Shown: positions 59,939 to 64,000 of the stretch, one piece after another
Numbering within the stretch: the first letter of the stretch is position 1
Layout of the letters: each line of letters starts with the position of its first letter
From: JASGJS01 sp047601185
GTDB taxonomy: Bacteria; Pseudomonadota; Gammaproteobacteria; JAURND01
DNA length: 64,000 nucleotides
Assembly: GCA_047601185.1 (NCBI GenBank)
Contig: JASGJS010000001.1
Span: 868,001 to 932,000, forward strand
Direction: 5' to 3'
Translations under genes and position numbers: made by a program
Notes under the pieces: model-generated
Databases searched by the model: none
Seen by the model: the letters and a program-made list of their open reading frames with translations, nothing else
What the model was told of the DNA's origin: nothing

Positions 59939-60088
59939 ATGATAATGAATGAACTACCACAGTCAATCCAGCAACAAATCCTCTTTTATCTAGAAGCCAA
60001 TAATTTCCGCGCAGCTAAAGAACTGCGAGATGGATTTGTTTCCAGCCAGGAATCTGATTCGTTATTCGACAGTGAAGAAGAGGAATAA
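59939..60088 (+). CDS. Small acidic protein with F-box-like start
   Basis: This 49-residue frame (47 if started at 59945) begins MIMNELPQSIQQQILFYLEA and ends in an acidic tail DSEEEE. The pattern L-P-x-x-I-x-x-x-I-L-x-Y-L recalls the first helix of F-box domains, which occur in Legionellales effectors, but the domain is incomplete. Its stop codon TAA is the first bases of a family-B repeat. Coding status is uncertain. Confidence 0.4.
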   Translation: MIMNELPQSIQQQILFYLEANNFRAAKELRDGFVSSQESDSLFDSEEEE

Positions 60089-60175
60089 CCCCTCATCCGC
60101 CCTATCGGGCACCTTCTCCCACAAGGGGAGAAGGAAACAGCTTCCACTCAAATCTTGATAGAACCTAGATATCAA
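60086..60175. repeat. Family B repeat element, inverted copy 7
   Basis: TAACCCCTCATCCGCCC, the CCTTCTCCC/GGGGAGAAGG hairpin and CAGCTTCCACTCAAATCTTG with AGAACCTAGAT form the complement of the long form. It begins at the stop codon of the small frame at 59939. Confidence 0.8.
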
Positions 60176-60223
60176 CAGCCCCTTAGATTTCTCTTCAAAA
60201 GTAAACATTCAGCTTGAGTAGGT

Positions 60224-60254
60224 ACAACTTAGGCCCTCTAAGGGTCTAAGTTGT
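60224..60254. repeat. Short palindrome resembling an empty family D boundary
   Basis: ACAACTTAGGCCCT, a 3-base loop and AGGGTCTAAGTTGT form a 14-bp stem with one mismatch. The words ACAACTTAG.CC and CCTCTAAGGG match the outer edges of hairpins D3 and D1, but no variable arm or core is present. Confidence 0.5.
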
Positions 60255-60313
60255 GTATAAGCTTATAAACGGGCTAGAAGATATTCAAGCACAAAGATTG
60301 AAATCACACAACA

Positions 60314-60373
60314 GTTTGAGGTGGGGCCTTCTCCCCTCGTGGGAGAAGGTGGCCGATAGGCCGGATGAGGGGG
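60314..60373. repeat. Family B repeat element, short form copy 8
   Basis: GTTTGAGGTGGGGCCTTCTC, CCC, GGGAGAAGG and GGCCGATAGGCCGGATGAGG match the short form of the family. It lies about 10 bp from the stop codon of the HAD phosphatase gene. Confidence 0.8.
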
Positions 60374-60382
60374 ATAAACAAG

Positions 60383-61078
60383 CTACTGACTTTCAATCGA
60401 CTCCCGCACTTTAAAACTCATGATCGGCCAATTCTTTTGCTGCCCAATTTGTTGCAGTTGATGATCAGGATCCACCAAAATCGCTTGATCCACTTCACTT
60501 AACAAGGGTAAATCATTAATCGAATCGCTATAGAGAATGGTATGTTTGGGGGTGTAGCCTTTTTGTTGTAACCAGTGCTGAAACCGCTTGAGCTTCCCTT
60601 CGCCAATGCTGGGAATGCCCAGCAGCTTGCCGCTGAGATCGCCTGCAATGATTTCGGGTTCTGTCGCGATCAGATCATCCACAGCGGCATAGGTGGCAAC
60701 GGGTGCCGCAATAAAAGCTAACGTTGCGGTAATCAACACCACAATTGTCTCAGGCTGTTGTTTGTAAGTGTTGATCAGTTGTAACCCAATCGGCGAAATT
60801 TTATCTTTCACCCAGTCAGTGAAAAATTCTTGTAGCCACAGCGCTCTGATGGCTAAGGGAATTTTTTTCGCAATCATTAATTCAAAACTGTAGCTGGCTA
60901 AGATGTCCAGCTGTCCATTCACATAATCGACATGAAATTGTCGCCATTGCTGACACTCTTCAGGGGTGAGTGTGCCTTTTTGGTCTAAAAATGCATTCCA
61001 CAATTCAATGGTATTGGCAGAGACCAAGGTATGATCCATATCAAAGAGAACAATATTTTTTTGGACCGGATGATTCAT
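60383..61078 (-). CDS. HAD-IB family phosphatase
   Basis: This 231-residue haloacid-dehalogenase protein has the nucleophile motif LFDMDHTLVS, the second motif VVLITATLAF, a lysine in GEGKLKRFQ and the metal motif ILYSDSINDLPLLSEV. It resembles the PSPase-like subfamily; the substrate is unknown. It overlaps murG by four bases, so it is translated with the cell-wall genes. The usual next gene, murC, is not here. Confidence 0.85.
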   Translation of the reverse strand: MNHPVQKNIVLFDMDHTLVSANTIELWNAFLDQKGTLTPEECQQWRQFHVDYVNGQLDILASYSFELMIAKKIPLAIRALWLQEFFTDWVKDKISPIGLQLINTYKQQPETIVVLITATLAFIAAPVATYAAVDDLIATEPEIIAGDLSGKLLGIPSIGEGKLKRFQHWLQQKGYTPKHTILYSDSINDLPLLSEVDQAILVDPDHQLQQIGQQKNWPIMSFKVRESIESQ

Positions 61079-62145
61079 AAAAGACCCTCGGCGACTTGAC
61101 GTGTGGCGTTTGGTAATGCCAATGATCGCGCAGCTTCAGCCATGTTCAATAATTGTGTGCGTTGGCTCAATAAACGCGATAATTCCATGATCAGCTTTTC
61201 CTCAGTCAATTGCGCTTGTGGTATTAAGAGGGCAGCGTGCGCTTTAACCAACCATGTCGCATTTTTGGTCTGATGATCGTCTACGGCATAGGGATAGGGG
61301 ATGAGGATACTGCCCACGCCTGCCGCCGTCAGTTCCGCTAAAGTTAATGCACCCGCTCGACAGATCACCAGATCTGCCCATGCATAGGCTGCTGCCATAT
61401 CATCAATGAAGTCTACCACATTGACGTCGGTCATGCCCACTGCCATATAGCTTTGTCGCGTTTGCTCCACTTGATTTTTACCTGCGGAATGCCAAATGTC
61501 GAGACTAGGGTGTGGCACGAGTTTAGACAGCATCGTGGGCAGTTTTTGATTAAAAATGGCTGCACCTTGACTGCCCCCTAAAATCAGCAGTCGGCAGCAG
61601 GGACGCTCTGCAAATCGGAGTGCAGGCACAGGTAATTCAGCAATAGAAGTTCTCACCGGATTACCGCTGGTGATGGGCTTGAGGCGGGCCGGAAAGGTCT
61701 CGGGAAAGGCTTGATAAACCCGCGTGGCTAAGTGGGCTAAGCCTCTATTGGTGAAACCGGCGACGGCATTTTGTTCTTGAATGATAAATGGGATTCGCAA
61801 TAACCACGCCGCTACCCCACCAGGAGCGCTGACAAATCCGCCAAATCCTCCCACACGCTCAGGGCGCACTGCGCGTAGTATTCGCCACGCTTGATAAATG
61901 GCTTTGACCATTTTACCCAGCCCCGTAATAGCGCCCCAAACACCTTTGCCGCGCAGGCCAGCCACACTGATATCATGAAAAATGATGCCATGAGGTGTCA
62001 CCAGCTGATATTCCAGCCCGTTTTTATTGCCCAGCCAATGAACTTCTGCGCCTTGTTGTTGTAGATATTGCGCCACCGCTAAAGCGGGAATAATATGTCC
62101 GCCGGTGCCGCCGGCCATCAATAAAATGCGAGAAGTTTTAGTCAT
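61075..62145 (-). CDS. murG: UDP-N-acetylglucosamine transferase MurG
   Basis: MurG adds GlcNAc to lipid I, giving lipid II, on the inner face of the membrane. The product, about 356 residues, starts MTKTSRILLMAGGTGGHIIP with the donor/acceptor glycine loop. It has the second loop LLILGGSQGAAIFNQ and the GT-B motif LVICRAGALTLAELTAAG. ATG 62145 overlaps the ftsW stop by eight bases. Confidence 0.96.
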   Translation of the reverse strand: MTKTSRILLMAGGTGGHIIPALAVAQYLQQQGAEVHWLGNKNGLEYQLVTPHGIIFHDISVAGLRGKGVWGAITGLGKMVKAIYQAWRILRAVRPERVGGFGGFVSAPGGVAAWLLRIPFIIQEQNAVAGFTNRGLAHLATRVYQAFPETFPARLKPITSGNPVRTSIAELPVPALRFAERPCCRLLILGGSQGAAIFNQKLPTMLSKLVPHPSLDIWHSAGKNQVEQTRQSYMAVGMTDVNVVDFIDDMAAAYAWADLVICRAGALTLAELTAAGVGSILIPYPYAVDDHQTKNATWLVKAHAALLIPQAQLTEEKLIMELSRLLSQRTQLLNMAEAARSLALPNATRQVAEGLL

Positions 62146-63325
62146 AAGCACGCTTCATATAAGCTGTTTTATCCACGCTGGGTAAATGGATATTTCGGAA
62201 AGGCGATTCATAAGCTAACCGCAATAGCACACCAACCACCAAACAATTGATCCAGAGGCTGGTTCCGCCATAGCTCATTAAGGGTAATGTAAGGCCCTTC
62301 GTGGGCAGGATGCCTAAATTAACGCCAATATTAATCATCGCCTGCAAGCCCAAGCATAAACTCAACCCACAACCTGCATAAGCGCTGAACAAATGTCCGT
62401 TGCGATAGGCGCGATAACTTACCAAAAAAGCCCTTAAAACCAGCGTGGTGAATAATGCCACCACCATTAATTGGCCTAATAAACCTAATTCTTCGCCCAA
62501 TACCGCAAATAGAAAGTCGGTATGCGCTTCAGGCAAATAAAATAATTTCTGGACGCTGTTGCCTAATCCAACGCCAAATACCCCGCCTCGTCCAAACGCA
62601 ATCAACGATTGAGTGAGCTGGTAACCCGTGTCAAAAGGATTAGACCAAGGGTGTAAAAAAGTTGTCAGTCGCAATAATCGATAAGGCACTGAAATGGCCA
62701 GCACGCCTAAAGAAGCAATCGCCATGACGACCAGCACGATAAATTGCCACAGCCGAGCGCCCGCAATAAATAACATGCCAAAACTGGTCGCCACAATCAC
62801 TACAGTAGCGCCAAAATCCGGTTCTTGCAGTAATAATAAAGCAATTGCAGCGAGCAATAATAACGGTTTTAAAAAGCCTCGAATGCGGGTTTGAACTTCC
62901 ACTTGGCGGCGCACCAAATAACTCGCCAGATAGATCACCACGCTAAATTTCACCAGCTCTGACACTTGTAGCGAAAAGGGGCCGATAATAATCCAGCGGA
63001 TACTGCCATTCACTTCATGACCAATGCCGGGAATTAATACCAGGATCAGTAGAAAAATACTGACTAATAATAAATAACCACTGATTTTTTGCCAGAGTAC
63101 CAGTGGTAGACGCGCGGTGACCATCACGATCGCCACGCCCAACACTAAATACAACGCTTGGCGAATGAGATAATAAAAAGGGTAATGAAATTCTCGATCT
63201 GAAATGACGATGGAGGAAGAGGCCACCATCAGTAAGCCTAATCCTAAAATGCCGAAAGCCGCAATGAGTAACCAAGGGTCTAAATGAACCGGTCGAGGTT
63301 GACGGGGCTTGGCAGGAGTGTTCAT
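62138..63325 (-). CDS. ftsW: Peptidoglycan polymerase FtsW
   Basis: FtsW is the SEDS glycosyltransferase of the divisome. The 395-residue protein has ten membrane segments. The SEDS motifs are PDFGATVVIVATSFGMLFIA, FGRGGVFGVGLGNSVQKLFY and PTKGLTLPLMSYGGTSLW. It lies between murD and murG with short overlaps, as in the dcw cluster. Confidence 0.96.
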   Translation of the reverse strand: MNTPAKPRQPRPVHLDPWLLIAAFGILGLGLLMVASSSIVISDREFHYPFYYLIRQALYLVLGVAIVMVTARLPLVLWQKISGYLLLVSIFLLILVLIPGIGHEVNGSIRWIIIGPFSLQVSELVKFSVVIYLASYLVRRQVEVQTRIRGFLKPLLLLAAIALLLLQEPDFGATVVIVATSFGMLFIAGARLWQFIVLVVMAIASLGVLAISVPYRLLRLTTFLHPWSNPFDTGYQLTQSLIAFGRGGVFGVGLGNSVQKLFYLPEAHTDFLFAVLGEELGLLGQLMVVALFTTLVLRAFLVSYRAYRNGHLFSAYAGCGLSLCLGLQAMINIGVNLGILPTKGLTLPLMSYGGTSLWINCLVVGVLLRLAYESPFRNIHLPSVDKTAYMKRAYD

Positions 63326-64000
63326 GCTAAAGCCCTCACTAAATTCATAAACACTTCACCGCGATCCTCAAAATTTTTGAACATATCAAAACTGGCGCAA
63401 GCCGGTGCGAGTAACACAGCATCCCCCGTTTGCGCGGTGTGATGTGCTTGCTCCACAGCTTGTTGTAAAGAATCTGCTCGGATCATCGCTACGCACCCTT
63501 CGAAAGCAGCTTCCATCAGCGGCGCATCTTGACCAATCAAAATCAGTTGACGAACATATCGTGTTAAGGCGGATCGAAGTGGAGTAAAATCCGCATTTTT
63601 TCCCATCCCGCCCGCGATGACAATGAGCTTGCCGTTGATATCCGCGCCCAATCCTTCAATGGCGGCTTTCGCTGCGCCCACATTGGTGGCTTTAGAATCA
63701 TTATACCAACTGACGCCCTGATAGGTGGCAACCCATTGGCAGCGATGCGCTAAACCTTCAAAATTTTTCACCGTTTCTAACAGAGAGGAGAAGGGCATTC
63801 CAACCGCATGTCCTAACGCCAGCGCCGCTAACACATTAGCTTGTTGGTGCTTGCCTTTCAATTTAATGGCATTGGTTGCCAGCAGATTTTCGGTGCCATA
63901 CGCAAAATAATTTTCACCTTGAATCCATCGAATCCCGAAATGTCCTGGCGCAGGCTCATCCAACCCAAAGCTCACCGCATCAGTTAACTGCAAATCTTGA
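63322..64000 (-). CDS. murD: MurD, 5' part beyond window edge
   Basis: MurD adds D-glutamate to UDP-MurNAc-L-alanine. Only the C-terminal part, about 226 residues, is inside the window. Visible are the end of the central domain (LKGKHQQANVLAALALGHAV) and the domain-3 motifs WYNDSKATNVGAAKAAIEGL, VIAGGMGKNADF and LLAPACASFDMFKNFEDRGE. The frame is open to the last base. It overlaps ftsW by four bases. Confidence 0.96.
   Translation of the reverse strand, partial: QDLQLTDAVSFGLDEPAPGHFGIRWIQGENYFAYGTENLLATNAIKLKGKHQQANVLAALALGHAVGMPFSSLLETVKNFEGLAHRCQWVATYQGVSWYNDSKATNVGAAKAAIEGLGADINGKLIVIAGGMGKNADFTPLRSALTRYVRQLILIGQDAPLMEAAFEGCVAMIRADSLQQAVEQAHHTAQTGDAVLLAPACASFDMFKNFEDRGEVFMNLVRALA

Overview
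The window is chromosomal DNA of a gammaproteobacterium of moderate-to-low GC. The gene orders are typical of the class: the spc/alpha ribosomal operons, ssb-MFS-uvrA, rppH-ptsP-tauE-lgt-thyA, the cytochrome oxidase assembly cluster and atpIBEFHAGDC-glmU. Two genes that look like host-interaction or effector candidates, a possible ankyrin-gene remnant, a Fic protein and a heavy load of palindromic repeats are reminiscent of Legionellales/Coxiella-like bacteria. That placement is an inference, not something the sequence proves.

Layout. 1-6293: end of the spc operon (rplF to rpmJ) and the alpha operon (rpsM, rpsK, rpsD, rpoA, rplQ). 6597-12383: a DUF4239 membrane protein, ssb, an MFS transporter and uvrA. 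12663-14738: hemE, a MarC-family gene and a coiled-coil membrane protein. 14897-19301: an orphan gene between mobile-element ends, a Fic protein, ohr, a DUF1328 peptide, a YihY-family gene and galU. 19660-22862: ku-ligD, a two-gene non-homologous end-joining system. 23213-25590: a decayed gene, two adjacent toxin-antitoxin modules and a DUF3309 peptide. 25715-32344: rppH, ptsP, a TauE/SafE protein, lgt, thyA and rsmJ. 32695-39720: gmhB, a zinc alcohol dehydrogenase and the oxidase assembly genes (SCO, cyoE, ctaA, SURF1, DUF2909). 39911-43459: dut, radC, a PIN toxin-antitoxin pair and a large putative effector. 43953-46155: elyC and glmU. 46157-53239: the F1Fo ATP synthase operon. 53486-61078: pssA, a cardiolipin synthase, a glycine-zipper lipoprotein, rpmE, fabV, dxs and a HAD phosphatase. 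61075-64000: murG, ftsW and the end of murD.

The intergenic regions are the unusual part. They hold at least four repeat families. (A) A roughly 200-bp MITE with 16-bp terminal inverted repeats and an 8-bp target duplication. (B) A roughly 90-bp element centred on a CCTTCTCCC palindrome. (C) Paired REPs of 24 bp, always inverted, about 80-130 bp apart, in one case split by a MITE. (D) Long hairpins of about 120 bp. In the D family the 31-42 bp arms differ completely from copy to copy but stay self-complementary, while an unpaired core (ACGCCGTGAATAC...TGTAGGCT) and a small inner hairpin loop are conserved. The D family is the most likely undescribed system here, because conserved loops with freely changing stems imply selection or copying at the level of a folded strand. 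No tRNA, rRNA, CRISPR array or transposase gene was seen.
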